Below, piece after piece: positions 16,327 to 24,959 of a DNA stretch of 64,000 nucleotides (within the stretch, counting starts at the first letter, position 1; each line of letters starts with the position of its first letter). The notes under the pieces are model-generated. The model did no database searches. It saw nothing but the letters and a program-made list of their open reading frames with translations, and was not told the DNA's origin. The DNA is taken from NCBI RefSeq assembly GCF_014205295.1, contig NZ_JACHNF010000001.1, positions 1,240,001 through 1,304,000 on the forward strand, given 5' to 3'. Origin of the DNA: Kribbella solani. Lineage in GTDB: Bacteria; Actinomycetota; Actinomycetes; Propionibacteriales; Kribbellaceae. The position numbers and the translations under genes were made by a program.

Positions 16327-18321
16327 GTGCGGCTTACTGAAGAGCAGCGGGGATTGCTGGAGTGGTTGGCGGATGTGGTCGTGCCGGGGGACGAGAGTCC
16401 GTCGGCGGCCGGCGGAGTGGTGGAGTTCGTCGAGCGGGTGCTGACGACGGACCGGCCGGACTGGCTCCCGCGGGTCGAACGCGGCCTCGCGGTCGCCGCC
16501 GAAGCCCGCGCGGGGGAGGCGCTGGGTGGGTTGTTGGGTGGTGGGGATGTCGGGTGGTTGGTGTGGCTGGTGGTGCAGGGGTACTACTCAAGCGCGGCGG
16601 GCTGGGAGTCGGTGGGGTGGCGGTCGCGGGAGTTCGAGGCGGCCGGCGCGCGGCTGGTGGTGACGGCCAGGGACGCGTTGGCGGAGCGGTACGACTGTGT
16701 GGTGATCGGCTCGGGAGCGGGCGGGGGAGCGGCCGCGCAGGTGTTGGCTGAGTCGGGGCGTTCGGTCCTGGTCGTGGAGTTGGGCAGCTATCCGGCGACG
16801 TCCGACCTCGCCCGCGACCACCTGCGAAACCCACGCTCCGTCGCCGGACTACCCGCGCCGACCGACCCGGACCCGCACGGCCGCCCGCGGATCTCGGTGG
16901 TCGACGGCGTGCGGACCCGCGTACTCCCACCGGACGGTGGCTGGGGAAACAACGCGTTCACGGTCGGCGGCGGCACCCGGGTGTACGGCGCGCAGGCCTG
17001 GCGTTTCGTACCACTGGACTTCCGGATGGCGTCGACGTACGGCGTACCCGAAGGCAGCGCCCTGTCCGACTGGCCGATCTCGTACGAAGACCTGGACCCG
17101 TACTACTCCCTCGCCGAACAACGCTTCGGCGTGAGCGGCGGCGGCACCGACCCGTGGCACGAGCCGCGGTCGCTGCCCATGCCTGCACTTCCACGCACCG
17201 GGCCAACACACCGATTGGCGGAGGCGGCCGAACGGCTCGGCTGGGGCACGCTCGACGTACCTCTACTGATCAACTCGACCGACTACCAAGGACGGTCCGC
17301 CTGCGTACGTTGCGCGCAGTGCGTCGGCTTCGCCTGCCCGGTCGAGGCGAAGGGCGGTACGCACAACACTGCCCTTCCGGCCGCGCTCGCCACCGGCAAC
17401 TGCACTCTCGTCATTGAGACAACCGCCGAACGGCTGGTGACGGATTCAGCCGGCCGAGTCGTCGGCGTCGCGCTGGTGGCCACCGATGCGTACGGCCAGC
17501 TTTGGCGACGCACCGTTTCCTGCGCCGAGGTGGTTGTGGCCGCGGGTGCCTCCGAGACGCCGCGGTTGTTGCTGAACAGCGCGCACGACGGCGAGCCGGA
17601 CGGGATCGGCAACAACCAGGATCAGGTCGGCCGCCACCTGCAGGCACACGTGTACGCGGGCGCGGTCGGGCTGTTCGACGACGAAGTGACCGATTTCGCC
17701 GGGCCGGGGGTGTCGATCGCGACCTGCGACTTCCGGCACGGGAACGATGGGATCGTCGGCGGTGGGATGCTCGCGAACGAGTTCGTGCCGACGCCCGCCG
17801 CCACGTACGACTATCTGACGAGTGCCGGGTTGATCCCGCGGACCGGCCTGGCGAGCAAGCAGGCGCTGCGGCGGGAACTGCAGCGGATGGTGCGGGTGGT
17901 CGGGCCGATCCAGGAGATGTCGTCGGCGGAGTCGCGGGTACGGGTCGATCGGTCCGTGGTCGACCGGTTCGGGAATCCGGTGGTGGTGACGAGTGGGTCG
18001 ATCCATCCGGAGGATGTTCGCGCGCATGCGTTCATGAGCGCGAAGGCGAAGGCGTGGCTGGAGGAGGCCGGCGCCGTGCGGACGGCGGTCGGGGAGGCTG
18101 GCAGCCGGGGTCAGGCGAGTACCGGTCAGCATCAGGCCGGCAGCTGCCGGATGGGCACGGACCCGGCCCGGTCGGTGACCGATCCGAACGGCCGGGTGTG
18201 GGGTCACGACAACGTCTGGATCGCCGACGCCTCGCTCCACGTCACCAACGGCGGCGTCAACCCGGTCCTCACCGTCCTCGCCAACTCACTCCGCATCGCC
18301 GAGCGGATCACCCGCGGCTGA
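16327..18321 (+). CDS. GMC oxidoreductase with fused gluconate-2-dehydrogenase subunit-3-like domain
   Basis: About 664 residues. Residues 1-115 (LTEEQRGLLEWLADVVVPGD) match the small-subunit domain of gluconate 2-dehydrogenase. The GMC flavoprotein starts at YDCVVIGSGAGGGAAAQVL (about 121-139), the FAD Rossmann motif. A cysteine cluster CVRCAQCVGFACP lies near residue 325. The C-terminal GMC domain contains HQAGSCRMGTDP and NGGVNPVLTVLANS. I chose GTG 16327 because GGAAGGA lies just upstream; the frame is open to 16234 without homology. It probably oxidises an alcohol or sterol-like substrate and passes electrons to a quinone or cytochrome rather than O2. No export signal is seen. Confidence 0.87.
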   Translation: MRLTEEQRGLLEWLADVVVPGDESPSAAGGVVEFVERVLTTDRPDWLPRVERGLAVAAEARAGEALGGLLGGGDVGWLVWLVVQGYYSSAAGWESVGWRSREFEAAGARLVVTARDALAERYDCVVIGSGAGGGAAAQVLAESGRSVLVVELGSYPATSDLARDHLRNPRSVAGLPAPTDPDPHGRPRISVVDGVRTRVLPPDGGWGNNAFTVGGGTRVYGAQAWRFVPLDFRMASTYGVPEGSALSDWPISYEDLDPYYSLAEQRFGVSGGGTDPWHEPRSLPMPALPRTGPTHRLAEAAERLGWGTLDVPLLINSTDYQGRSACVRCAQCVGFACPVEAKGGTHNTALPAALATGNCTLVIETTAERLVTDSAGRVVGVALVATDAYGQLWRRTVSCAEVVVAAGASETPRLLLNSAHDGEPDGIGNNQDQVGRHLQAHVYAGAVGLFDDEVTDFAGPGVSIATCDFRHGNDGIVGGGMLANEFVPTPAATYDYLTSAGLIPRTGLASKQALRRELQRMVRVVGPIQEMSSAESRVRVDRSVVDRFGNPVVVTSGSIHPEDVRAHAFMSAKAKAWLEEAGAVRTAVGEAGSRGQASTGQHQAGSCRMGTDPARSVTDPNGRVWGHDNVWIADASLHVTNGGVNPVLTVLANSLRIAERITRG

Positions 18322-18374
18322 ACCCCGCCGCGTGGCTTACCCCGTGTCGCCTGGCGGATCGCCTACGGCTGAGG

Positions 18375-18893
18375 TCAGGCGTTGGTGCGGGAGATCCCGA
18401 CGCCGCTGTGGGTCTCGCGGCCGTACTTGGCGATCTCGGCCTGGAGGTCCAGGCGCGCGATGCCGGTCTTGTTCCGGTCCTCGTCGGTGAGCAGCGCGGC
18501 CGGGATGATCCAGACGATCTCGAACTCGAGCCCGTCCGGGTCCCGCCCGTACAGCGACTTGGTGGTGCCGTGGTCGGATGCGCCGACAAGAGCGCTGTGC
18601 GCGCCGAGCGCCGCGGCCAGCTCTTCCAGGTCACCGAGCGTGTCCACCTCCCAGGCGAGGTGGTACAGCCCGACCGACGTCCGCCCGGCACCGGACGGCG
18701 CCGCCTGCGAACCGATCTGGAACAGCCCGAGGTCGTGGTCGTTGCTGGACCCCGGCGCCCGCAGGAACGCCGCGCCGGGAATGGCGTCGCCGGTCTCGGT
18801 GTACCCGAAGCCGAGGACGTCTCGGTAGAACGCGACGCTCGCCGCGACGTCGCGTACGTACAGGACCGCGTGGTTCAACCGGAAGATCGCCAT
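18375..18893 (-). CDS. VOC (glyoxalase/dioxygenase) superfamily protein
   Basis: A 172-residue protein with the two paired beta-alpha-beta-beta-beta modules of the VOC fold: FRLNHAVLYVRDVAASVAFY (with metal His8) and LYHLAWEVDTLGDLEELAAA, then DPDGLEFEIVW with the metal Glu. It resembles catechol-2,3-dioxygenase-like members. The reaction is unknown. Upstream lies a GTTGA-N4-TCAAC palindrome, which is typical of MarR-type control of ring-cleavage or quinone-detoxification genes, although no MarR gene is adjacent. It converges on the GMC gene. Confidence 0.85.
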   Translation of the reverse strand: MAIFRLNHAVLYVRDVAASVAFYRDVLGFGYTETGDAIPGAAFLRAPGSSNDHDLGLFQIGSQAAPSGAGRTSVGLYHLAWEVDTLGDLEELAAALGAHSALVGASDHGTTKSLYGRDPDGLEFEIVWIIPAALLTDEDRNKTGIARLDLQAEIAKYGRETHSGVGISRTNA

Positions 18894-18905
18894 GCCGCCA
18901 TAGTA

Positions 18906-18919
18906 GTTGAAGACTCAAC
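18906..18919. promoter_or_regulatory. palindrome in the VOC gene promoter
   Basis: GTTGA (18906-18910) and TCAAC (18915-18919) form a perfect inverted repeat with a 4-base centre, ending 13 bases upstream of the VOC start on the minus strand. A TACTAT hexamer that can serve as a -10 box overlaps it. A MarR or similar repressor site is a reasonable guess. Confidence 0.4.
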
Positions 18920-18925
18920 CGAATT

Positions 18926-19621
18926 CTAGCGACGCCGTTTCTTCCCGCGCGGACCGCTCACCTTGGCACCCTTCCGGGGCGCGCCCTCCTTCCGGGGCGC
19001 GGCGGGCTTCTGGGGTTTCGTGGCCGGCGTGCTTCCGCGGGTGCTGTTCACCGTCCGTCCGCGGACGATCCCGATCAGCTGCTCGACCAGCTCGGAAGTC
19101 GAGTCCTCCGGCCAGCTCAGTGCCACCTGCGACTCGGGTACGCCCACCATCGGCCGGTACGTGAGGTCCTTCCGGTGATGCAGTCTTGCCAGCGACTGCG
19201 GTACGACCAGTACGCCGGTGCCCATGGCAACGAGCTCGATCGCCTCCCCGGTGCGTACCGGCCGGTCCTCGATCACTCGCCCGGGCGGCCCGTCCCACTC
19301 GAGTACGTCATCCAGCGGATGCAGTGTGAGCTCGTCGGCGAGATCGTCCACCGTGACCTCGTCCGCCGCGGTGATCAGGTGGTCCTTGGGTACGACGACC
19401 ACCGACTGCTCCACGTACAGCGGGATCGCGTGCAGCCCGGCGCGGTCGATCGGCAACCGCAGCAACGCCGCGCCGATCTCCGCGGCCCGGATCAGTCCGG
19501 GCGCCTCCGCGGCGGTGACCTGGACCAGTTCGAGCGGAACCCGGGGCAGCCGCTCGGCCCAGATCCGGGCCCATTTGGCGGGTGTCACGCCGGGAACGTA
19601 GCCCAGCCGGAATCCGGTCAC
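18926..19621 (-). CDS. LysR-type substrate-binding domain protein lacking the DNA-binding domain
   Basis: A 231-residue protein starting at GTG 19621 (TGFRLGYVPGVTPAKWARIW). Residues 1-200 match the LysR effector-binding fold: strand FRLGYVPG, then IGAALLRLPIDRAGLHAIPL, LPQ-type segment GTGVLVVPQSLARLHH, and a final helix. No helix-turn-helix precedes it; upstream sequence in this frame is antisense to the neighbouring DUF5997 gene. A lysine/arginine/proline-rich tail of about 35 residues (ending GKKRRR) could bind nucleic acid. The divergent neighbour starts 34 bases away. It may sense a ligand and act with another protein. Confidence 0.75.
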   Translation of the reverse strand: MTGFRLGYVPGVTPAKWARIWAERLPRVPLELVQVTAAEAPGLIRAAEIGAALLRLPIDRAGLHAIPLYVEQSVVVVPKDHLITAADEVTVDDLADELTLHPLDDVLEWDGPPGRVIEDRPVRTGEAIELVAMGTGVLVVPQSLARLHHRKDLTYRPMVGVPESQVALSWPEDSTSELVEQLIGIVRGRTVNSTRGSTPATKPQKPAAPRKEGAPRKGAKVSGPRGKKRRR

Positions 19622-19654
19622 GGTGCTGAGGTTACCGGGCGTTACGCTGCTGCC

Positions 19655-20071
19655 ATGACGGCGCGCAATACTCCCCGGAAAACCACGCAGACGATGAAGC
19701 CTGCCACCGCGGCGAAGAAACTCGAGGTGTACCTGCCGGCGACGCCCGCGGAGTTCCAGGACGGGGTGGTTTCGCGCGACGAACTGGACGCGCTGCAGGC
19801 GGACCCGCCGGAGTGGCTGCGGGATCTCCGGCGCGACGGCCCGCACCCGCGCCCGGTGGTCGCGGCCAAGCTCGGGGTGTCGATCAGCGGCCTGGCCCGG
19901 GCCGGCGTCACGGACGCGCTGACCACGGCCGAGATCGAGGAGATCAAGGCCGCCGACCCGGACTGGCTGCAACACGAGCGCGCGACGCAGGCCGACGTCC
20001 GCCGCCTGGCCGCGGAGCAGAAGCAGGCCGGCCAGGACAAGGCCGAGCCGCGGCGGACCGGTCGCCGGTAA
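19655..20071 (+). CDS. DUF5997-like small basic protein
   Basis: A 138-residue protein with the conserved start KPATAAKKLEVYLPATPAEF and a helical body with VVAAKLGVSISGLARAGVTD, matching the actinobacterial DUF5997 family as I recall it. The helix pattern VVAAKLGVSISGLARAGV resembles a helix-turn-helix, so the protein might provide the DNA-binding part missing from the divergent LysR-domain protein. That is an inference from arrangement only. The tail is rich in Lys, Arg, Glu and Gln. The function of the family is not known to me. Confidence 0.65.
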   Translation: MTARNTPRKTTQTMKPATAAKKLEVYLPATPAEFQDGVVSRDELDALQADPPEWLRDLRRDGPHPRPVVAAKLGVSISGLARAGVTDALTTAEIEEIKAADPDWLQHERATQADVRRLAAEQKQAGQDKAEPRRTGRR

Positions 20072-20099
20072 CCACTCGGCGTCGGGTCGCCACCAGGTG

Positions 20100-20128
20100 T
20101 TGACTGCACGGGGTTCTTCCGCTGTATT
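20100..20128 (+). promoter_or_regulatory. promoter of the solute-binding protein operon
   Basis: TTGACT (20100-20105) and TGTATT (20123-20128) are separated by 17 bases, a near-ideal sigma-70-type promoter. The palindrome at 20127-20146 starts within the -10 box, the same geometry as at the 10.1-kb promoter. Confidence 0.65.
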
Positions 20129-20146
20129 TTCGGTCATGGCCGAAAA
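20127..20146. promoter_or_regulatory. 20-bp palindromic operator shared with the 10.1-kb operon
   Basis: TTTTCGGTCATGGCCGAAAA is a near-perfect palindrome; arms TTTTCGG and CCGAAAA pair fully and only the central bases differ. It sits between the -10 box and the GGGAGG ribosome site of the gene at 20166. It shares the uninterrupted core CGGTCATGGC and 16 of 20 bases with the element at 10090-10109. Confidence 0.75.
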
Positions 20147-20165
20147 GAGAGCAGCGGGAGGTCGG

Positions 20166-21413
20166 ATGCGCCGCAACCGGTTCGTGAGCCTGGTGACCGT
20201 CGCCGCGATCGCCCTGGCGGCGGCCGGCTGCCAGGGGAAGACGGCGGCCAAACCGGCCGTCACCGTCTGGATGTACCCGGTGATCGCGAACGAGCAGAAG
20301 TCGACCGCGTACTGGGGATCGATCGAGAAGGACTTCGAGGCGGCGAACCCGGACGTCGACCTGCGGATCGAGCAGCAGCCGTGGGCGAACCGGGACCAGA
20401 AACTGGCGACCGCGTTCTCCGGCGGCAAGGGCCCGGACGTCCTGCTGCTCGGTCCGGACCAGATCCCGCAGTTCGTCACCGGTGGTTCGCTGGCGCCGGT
20501 CGACAAGGTGCTGGAGAAGGACAAGGACAAGTTCCTGCCCGGTGCGCTCGATGCGCTGACCGTCGACGGCAAGCTGTACGCCGTGCCGATCTACCACACG
20601 GTCACCACCACGATCTACAACAAGTTGCTGCTCGACAAGGCCGGGATCAGCAAACCGCCGGACACCTGGGACGAGATCAAGGCCGCCGCGCCGAAGCTCA
20701 AGCAGGCCGGGGTCGCGACGCTCGACTACTCCGCCTCGCCGGAGACCTCGCTGAACCTGAGCTTCTACCCGCTGCTCTGGCAGGCCGGCGGTTCGGTGTT
20801 CGCCGCGGACGGCAAGAAGGTCGCGTTCGACCAGGCGCCCGGTGTCGAGGCGCTGACGTTCCTGAAGGGCCTGTACGACGAGGGCGCCGTACCGAAGACC
20901 GCGCTGAGCAACACCAACCTGGTCGCCGATCAGGCGCTCGGCCGTGGGCAGGTCGCGATGGGTTTCACGAACACGCTGACCGACGTACGGACGGTGTCCG
21001 CGAGCTGGGGCGCCGCGAACGTAATCGTCGGCGTACCACTGCAGAACAAGAAGCGGGTCGGTTTCGGCCTGCCCGGGGGACTGGCGGTGAACGCGGGCTC
21101 GAAGAACGTCGACGCCGCCGAGAAGTTCCTCAGCTTCATGACGCAGCCGAAGCAGGAGATCAGCATGGCGACCGCGTCGGACTTCCTGTCACCGCGGACC
21201 GATGCGCCCGTACCGGCGGCCGACGCGCGGTCGAAGAAGTTCGACGACGCGTTGCAGTACGCGTACTCGGGTGAGGTGAATCCGGCGGCGCGGCAGATCA
21301 TGGCCCTGCTGGCGGTGCAGATCCAGGCCGTACTGACCGGGAAGAAGACGCCGCGGCAAGGGCTGGACGACGCGGCGAAGCAGGCGAACGACCTGCTCGC
21401 CAGGCAGCGCTGA
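20166..21413 (+). CDS. extracellular solute-binding lipoprotein (sugar ABC type)
   Basis: A 415-residue family-1 solute-binding protein. It has a lipoprotein signal (basic RRNR, hydrophobic stretch, Cys22 in LAAAGC) and then periplasmic-binding-protein elements such as AVTVWMYPVI, GPDVLLLGPDQIPQFV, LYAVPIYHTVTTTIYNKLLL and TWDEIKAAAPKL. ATG 20166 follows GGGAGG; an ATG at 20136 lies inside the operator and is less likely. Such proteins feed sugars or oligosaccharides to an ABC permease, but no permease or ATPase gene is next to it. Its stop overlaps the next start (TGATG), so it is co-translated with two amidohydrolase-like genes. Confidence 0.9.
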   Translation: MRRNRFVSLVTVAAIALAAAGCQGKTAAKPAVTVWMYPVIANEQKSTAYWGSIEKDFEAANPDVDLRIEQQPWANRDQKLATAFSGGKGPDVLLLGPDQIPQFVTGGSLAPVDKVLEKDKDKFLPGALDALTVDGKLYAVPIYHTVTTTIYNKLLLDKAGISKPPDTWDEIKAAAPKLKQAGVATLDYSASPETSLNLSFYPLLWQAGGSVFAADGKKVAFDQAPGVEALTFLKGLYDEGAVPKTALSNTNLVADQALGRGQVAMGFTNTLTDVRTVSASWGAANVIVGVPLQNKKRVGFGLPGGLAVNAGSKNVDAAEKFLSFMTQPKQEISMATASDFLSPRTDAPVPAADARSKKFDDALQYAYSGEVNPAARQIMALLAVQIQAVLTGKKTPRQGLDDAAKQANDLLARQR

Positions 21414-22090
21414 TGCGGGTCGTCGATGTCAACCGCATCATCGGCCCGGTGCCGACGGACGACGTACCGAGCAAGGACGCACCGGGCCTGCTGGCCGAGC
21501 TCGACCGGATCGCGATCGACGCGGCCTGCGTCGTGCACTCCCACGACCTGTACTACGACCCGACCGCGATGGCCGAGCTTCCGGTCGATCCACGGTTGAT
21601 CCGCGTACCGATCGTCGTACCCGGTCCGCTTGGACGCGAGGCGCCGGCCGACGCGCGGCTCGTACGGTTATGTCCTTCGGAGCACAGGTTCTTGCTGACC
21701 GGGTCGCACGGCCTGGCGACCGCGCGCGAGCTGGCCGAGCGTGACGTGACCGTACTGCTCGCGTTGGAGAGCCCGGGTTCGGTGCATCAACTCGCGAGCT
21801 CGGTACCGGGGCTGCGGATCGTGCTGATCAACACCGGCTACCGCGCGTTGCGTGAGCTCGCCGACCTGATGGACGTACATCCTCAGCTCCGCGTCGACAC
21901 CGCGACGTTGTGCGGGCATCTGTCGGTCGAGTGGGTGGTACGGCGGTACGGCGCGCATCGCGTCCTGTTCGGCACCGGCGCACCGATCACCGACGACGCC
22001 GGTCCGCGGTACCAGCTCGATCATCTTGAGCTACCGGCCGACCAGGTCGAGCTGATTGCCGGTGGCAACATTTTGGAGCTGATCGGATGA
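21413..22090 (+). CDS. degenerate amidohydrolase-like protein
   Basis: A 225-residue protein with an amidohydrolase_2-like barrel order but no HxH at the N-terminus (MRVVDVNRIIGPVP), and with the catalytic Asp motif changed to LFGTGAPITDDAG. Strands such as RIVLINTGYRALRELADLM and VEWVVRRYGAHRVLFG are recognisable. It overlaps the binding-protein stop by one base and the next gene by four. Its altered sites parallel those of the protein at 6160-6888, so both probably play the same non-classical role beside a canonical partner. One TTA codon occurs at about 21667. Confidence 0.7.
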   Translation: MRVVDVNRIIGPVPTDDVPSKDAPGLLAELDRIAIDAACVVHSHDLYYDPTAMAELPVDPRLIRVPIVVPGPLGREAPADARLVRLCPSEHRFLLTGSHGLATARELAERDVTVLLALESPGSVHQLASSVPGLRIVLINTGYRALRELADLMDVHPQLRVDTATLCGHLSVEWVVRRYGAHRVLFGTGAPITDDAGPRYQLDHLELPADQVELIAGGNILELIG

Positions 22091-22830
22091 TCATCGACGC
22101 GCACGGGCATCTCGGCTCCTGGTACGCGTTCGCGATCCCGGACAGTTCGACCGCGAGCCTGGTCCGGGTGATGGACCAGTGCGGCGTCAGCACGATGTGC
22201 GTCTCGCACCTGCTCGCGATCGGCCCGGACGCCGCCGCCGGAAACGCCTTGCTGCTCGACGAAATCGACCGCTATCCCGGGCGCTTCCTCGGGTACGCCG
22301 TGTTCGACCCGCACGCCCCCGACGCGCGCGCCCGAACCGCCGACCTGCTCACCCGCCCCGGCATCGTCGGCCTGAAGCTCCATCCGGACACCCACGAGTA
22401 CGCCCTGGACGGCCCCGCGTACGCCCCCGCCTTCGAACTGGCCGCCGAACACGACCGCCTCGTCCTGTCCCACGGCATGTTCGGCTCCCCATGGTGCGCC
22501 CCCGAGCACTTCGCCACGGTCGCCGCCCGGTACCCATCAGTCGAACTCCTGATGGGCCACGCCGCCCTCTTCCCACCCGGCTTCCCAGCCGCGGCGGCCG
22601 TCGCCAACCAGCACCCCAACATCACCCTCGAACTCTGCGGCTCCCGCACCACCGCCCGCCACATCGCCTGGCTGATAACCGAGGTAGGCGCCCACCGAAT
22701 GGCCTTCGGCTCCGACGCCCTGTTCCTCGACCTCCGAGTCGGCCTGGGCCGCATCCAACTGGCCCCCATCACCCAGCCCGACCGCAATCAACTGCTGACC
22801 GGCACAATGACCCGCCTACTCAACCGCTGA
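22087..22830 (+). CDS. amidohydrolase (TIM-barrel, canonical metal site)
   Basis: A 247-residue amidohydrolase_2-type enzyme. It starts MIIDAHGHLG with His6/His8, and has VGLKLHPDTHEY, LVLSHGMFG, LLMGHAALFPPG and the Asp motif MAFGSDALFLDLR. All expected metal and catalytic positions appear present. The start overlaps the degenerate partner as ATGA. With the binding protein and the palindrome-linked operon at 5435-10062 it probably belongs to a pathway for uptake and breakdown of a particular carbohydrate-derived or carboxylated compound. The exact substrate is not evident. Confidence 0.87.
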   Translation: MIIDAHGHLGSWYAFAIPDSSTASLVRVMDQCGVSTMCVSHLLAIGPDAAAGNALLLDEIDRYPGRFLGYAVFDPHAPDARARTADLLTRPGIVGLKLHPDTHEYALDGPAYAPAFELAAEHDRLVLSHGMFGSPWCAPEHFATVAARYPSVELLMGHAALFPPGFPAAAAVANQHPNITLELCGSRTTARHIAWLITEVGAHRMAFGSDALFLDLRVGLGRIQLAPITQPDRNQLLTGTMTRLLNR

Positions 22831-22917
22831 CCGGCCCGTACGACGGCCGCGAGTTTCCAGGCCAGGCAGAATGCGCCGCCTTGTCGTTTTGCCGGCCGGA
22901 CCCGAATAATCACCGAT

Positions 22918-24957
22918 ATGCTGATTCTGGGGGTTTCCGGCGGTCCGGTCGAAGTGGATGGGTGCATCTATCCGGTCGGTTATCACGACAGTGCGGCGTG
23001 CCTTCTTGATGACGGAAAACTGGTTTCCGCGGTGGAAGAGGAACGGCTGAACCGGATCAAGAAAGGTTTCGCCTTTCCGATGGGATCGATACAAGCGTGC
23101 CTTGATCAAGCAGGGGCCGAGCTGTCCGACCTTGATGCGATCGCCGTGAATTTCGCCGAGGACTTTGTCGATCGCGGCCTCGTTCAGGACCGTTTCGTTC
23201 AGGGCGGCGATGGTGAACTGGGTGCCCGGGCAATTGTTCGGCGACTCCTACGGGAATCATTCGGCTCCGAACTCCCGGACGAGAAGCTGATCTTCGTCCG
23301 GCATCATGTCGCGCACGGTCTGTCCGCGTTCGCCAATTCGGGCATGACGGAAGCGCTGGTCGCCGTGATGGACGGCAGCGGCGAAGCCGAGTCCGGCACC
23401 CTCTTTCGAGGCGCCGCCGGACATCTCGAGCCGCTCAAGACCTTCCCACTGATCGATTCGCTCGGCTTCCTCTATCTCGCGGTGACGAAGTTCCTGGGCT
23501 ACGGCTTCGGCGACGAGTACAAGGTCATGGGACTCGCGCCGTACGGAGACCCGAAGAAGTGCCGGGACATCGTGCAAAGCCTGTACACGTTGACCGGCGA
23601 GGGCGACTACGAGCTCTACGGCCGTTCGGACGATCGGTACTTCGCACTCGGCCTGGAGGATCTTCCGTACACGTACGTCGCGCGTGCCTGCGCATCAGCG
23701 GGACTGCTGCCGCGGAGAAAGGGAGAGCAGTTCACCGAGCAGCATGCCGATCTGGCAGCCGCGCTGCAGGAAGCGGTCGAGACGATCGCGGCGCACGTGT
23801 TCGAGCACTGGACGCGGGTGACCGGTCTCCGGCGACTCTGCTTCTCGGGCGGCGTCGCGCACAACAGCACACTCAACGGCGTGCTCGTTCGGTCCGGGAT
23901 GTTCGACGAGGTTTTCGTGCATCCCGCGTCGCACGATGCGGGCGCGGCCGAAGGCGCCGCGCTGGCGGCGTACTCGTCGAGGTCCGGAGACCTGCGCACG
24001 CGGCAGAAGCTGCGGTCGGCCAGCTTTGGGCCCGCACTGGGATCAGCGGAGCAGATCGCCCGCGAATTGAAGTCCTGGAGCGAGCTGATCAGCTACGAAC
24101 AGGTCGACGACCCCGTTGTGGCGGCGGCAGAGCTCCTCAGCGCGGGAGCTGTCCTCGGCTGGGCGCAGGGCAGATCGGAATTCGGCCCGCGCGCGCTCGG
24201 CAACCGGAGCATCCTTGCCGACCCCAGGCCGGCGGCCAACCGGAGCCGGGTGAACCAGCTGATCAAGAGCCGGGAAGACTTCCGGCCGTTCGCGCCCGTG
24301 GTGATTCCGGAAGCGGCCGGCGACTACTTCGAGTTGCCCGCGGCGGAGGCCAACTACGACTTCATGTCCTACGTGCTTCCGGTGCGTCCGGAACGCCGCG
24401 ACGAACTGGGAGCGGTGACCCACGTCGACGGATCGGCCCGGGTCCAGATCATCGCCGCCGAATCCGACGAGCGGTTCTACCGGCTGGTCAAGCGATTCGG
24501 CGAGCTGACCGGTACGCCGGTGTTGCTGAACACGTCGTTCAACAACAATGCGGAGCCGATTGTCCAGAGTGTCGAGGACGTCCTGACCTGCTATCTGACA
24601 ACTGGCCTCGACTATGTCGTGCTGGAGAATTTCCTGATCCGGCGTCAGGACAAGTTCCCGAAGTTCGACAATTATCGCGTTCGGCTCCGGCCACGGGCCA
24701 GCATTGTCGAGAGGGTGGACAATTTCGGCGCGGCGCCGGAGATCAGTCATCGGCTTCAGCTCGCCGGGATTCGCTGGGAGGTCGGCGCGCGCGGCCGCGA
24801 CATATCGCCGCGGCTGTTCGGCGGCCTGACGAGATCCGGCGGTGAGTTCTCGATGGCTGAATTGGCGGCCGACGGCGAACTTACGGCCGCCGACCGGGAG
24901 GAGATCTACGCACTCTGGCGTGAACGTTTCCTGACCCTGACACCCGGAACGGATTGA
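22918..24957 (+). CDS. O-carbamoyltransferase (NodU/CmcH/TobZ family)
   Basis: A 679-residue two-domain enzyme. The N-terminal Kae1-like domain has [23 protein letters not shown] and the metal histidines His129/His133 in [13 protein letters not shown], then [25 protein letters not shown] and [15 protein letters not shown]. The C-terminal YrdC-like domain has [20 protein letters not shown] and [16 protein letters not shown]. In TobZ these domains make carbamoyl-adenylate from carbamoyl phosphate and ATP and move the carbamoyl group to a hydroxyl. Length is somewhat above the usual 550-600. No clear ribosome site precedes the ATG. Its stop is two bases before the carB-like gene, which supplies carbamoyl phosphate. 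Confidence 0.93.
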   Translation: MLILGVSGGPVEVDGCIYPVGYHDSAACLLDDGKLVSAVEEERLNRIKKGFAFPMGSIQACLDQAGAELSDLDAIAVNFAEDFVDRGLVQDRFVQGGDGELGARAIVRRLLRESFGSELPDEKLIFVRHHVAHGLSAFANSGMTEALVAVMDGSGEAESGTLFRGAAGHLEPLKTFPLIDSLGFLYLAVTKFLGYGFGDEYKVMGLAPYGDPKKCRDIVQSLYTLTGEGDYELYGRSDDRYFALGLEDLPYTYVARACASAGLLPRRKGEQFTEQHADLAAALQEAVETIAAHVFEHWTRVTGLRRLCFSGGVAHNSTLNGVLVRSGMFDEVFVHPASHDAGAAEGAALAAYSSRSGDLRTRQKLRSASFGPALGSAEQIARELKSWSELISYEQVDDPVVAAAELLSAGAVLGWAQGRSEFGPRALGNRSILADPRPAANRSRVNQLIKSREDFRPFAPVVIPEAAGDYFELPAAEANYDFMSYVLPVRPERRDELGAVTHVDGSARVQIIAAESDERFYRLVKRFGELTGTPVLLNTSFNNNAEPIVQSVEDVLTCYLTTGLDYVVLENFLIRRQDKFPKFDNYRVRLRPRASIVERVDNFGAAPEISHRLQLAGIRWEVGARGRDISPRLFGGLTRSGGEFSMAELAADGELTAADREEIYALWRERFLTLTPGTD

Positions 24958-24959
24958 GG

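Noticed and set aside
19622..20572. N-terminal extension of the LysR-domain protein that might have held a helix-turn-helix.
   Set aside because: The upstream sequence in that frame is antisense to the DUF5997 and binding-protein genes and contains no helix-turn-helix pattern.
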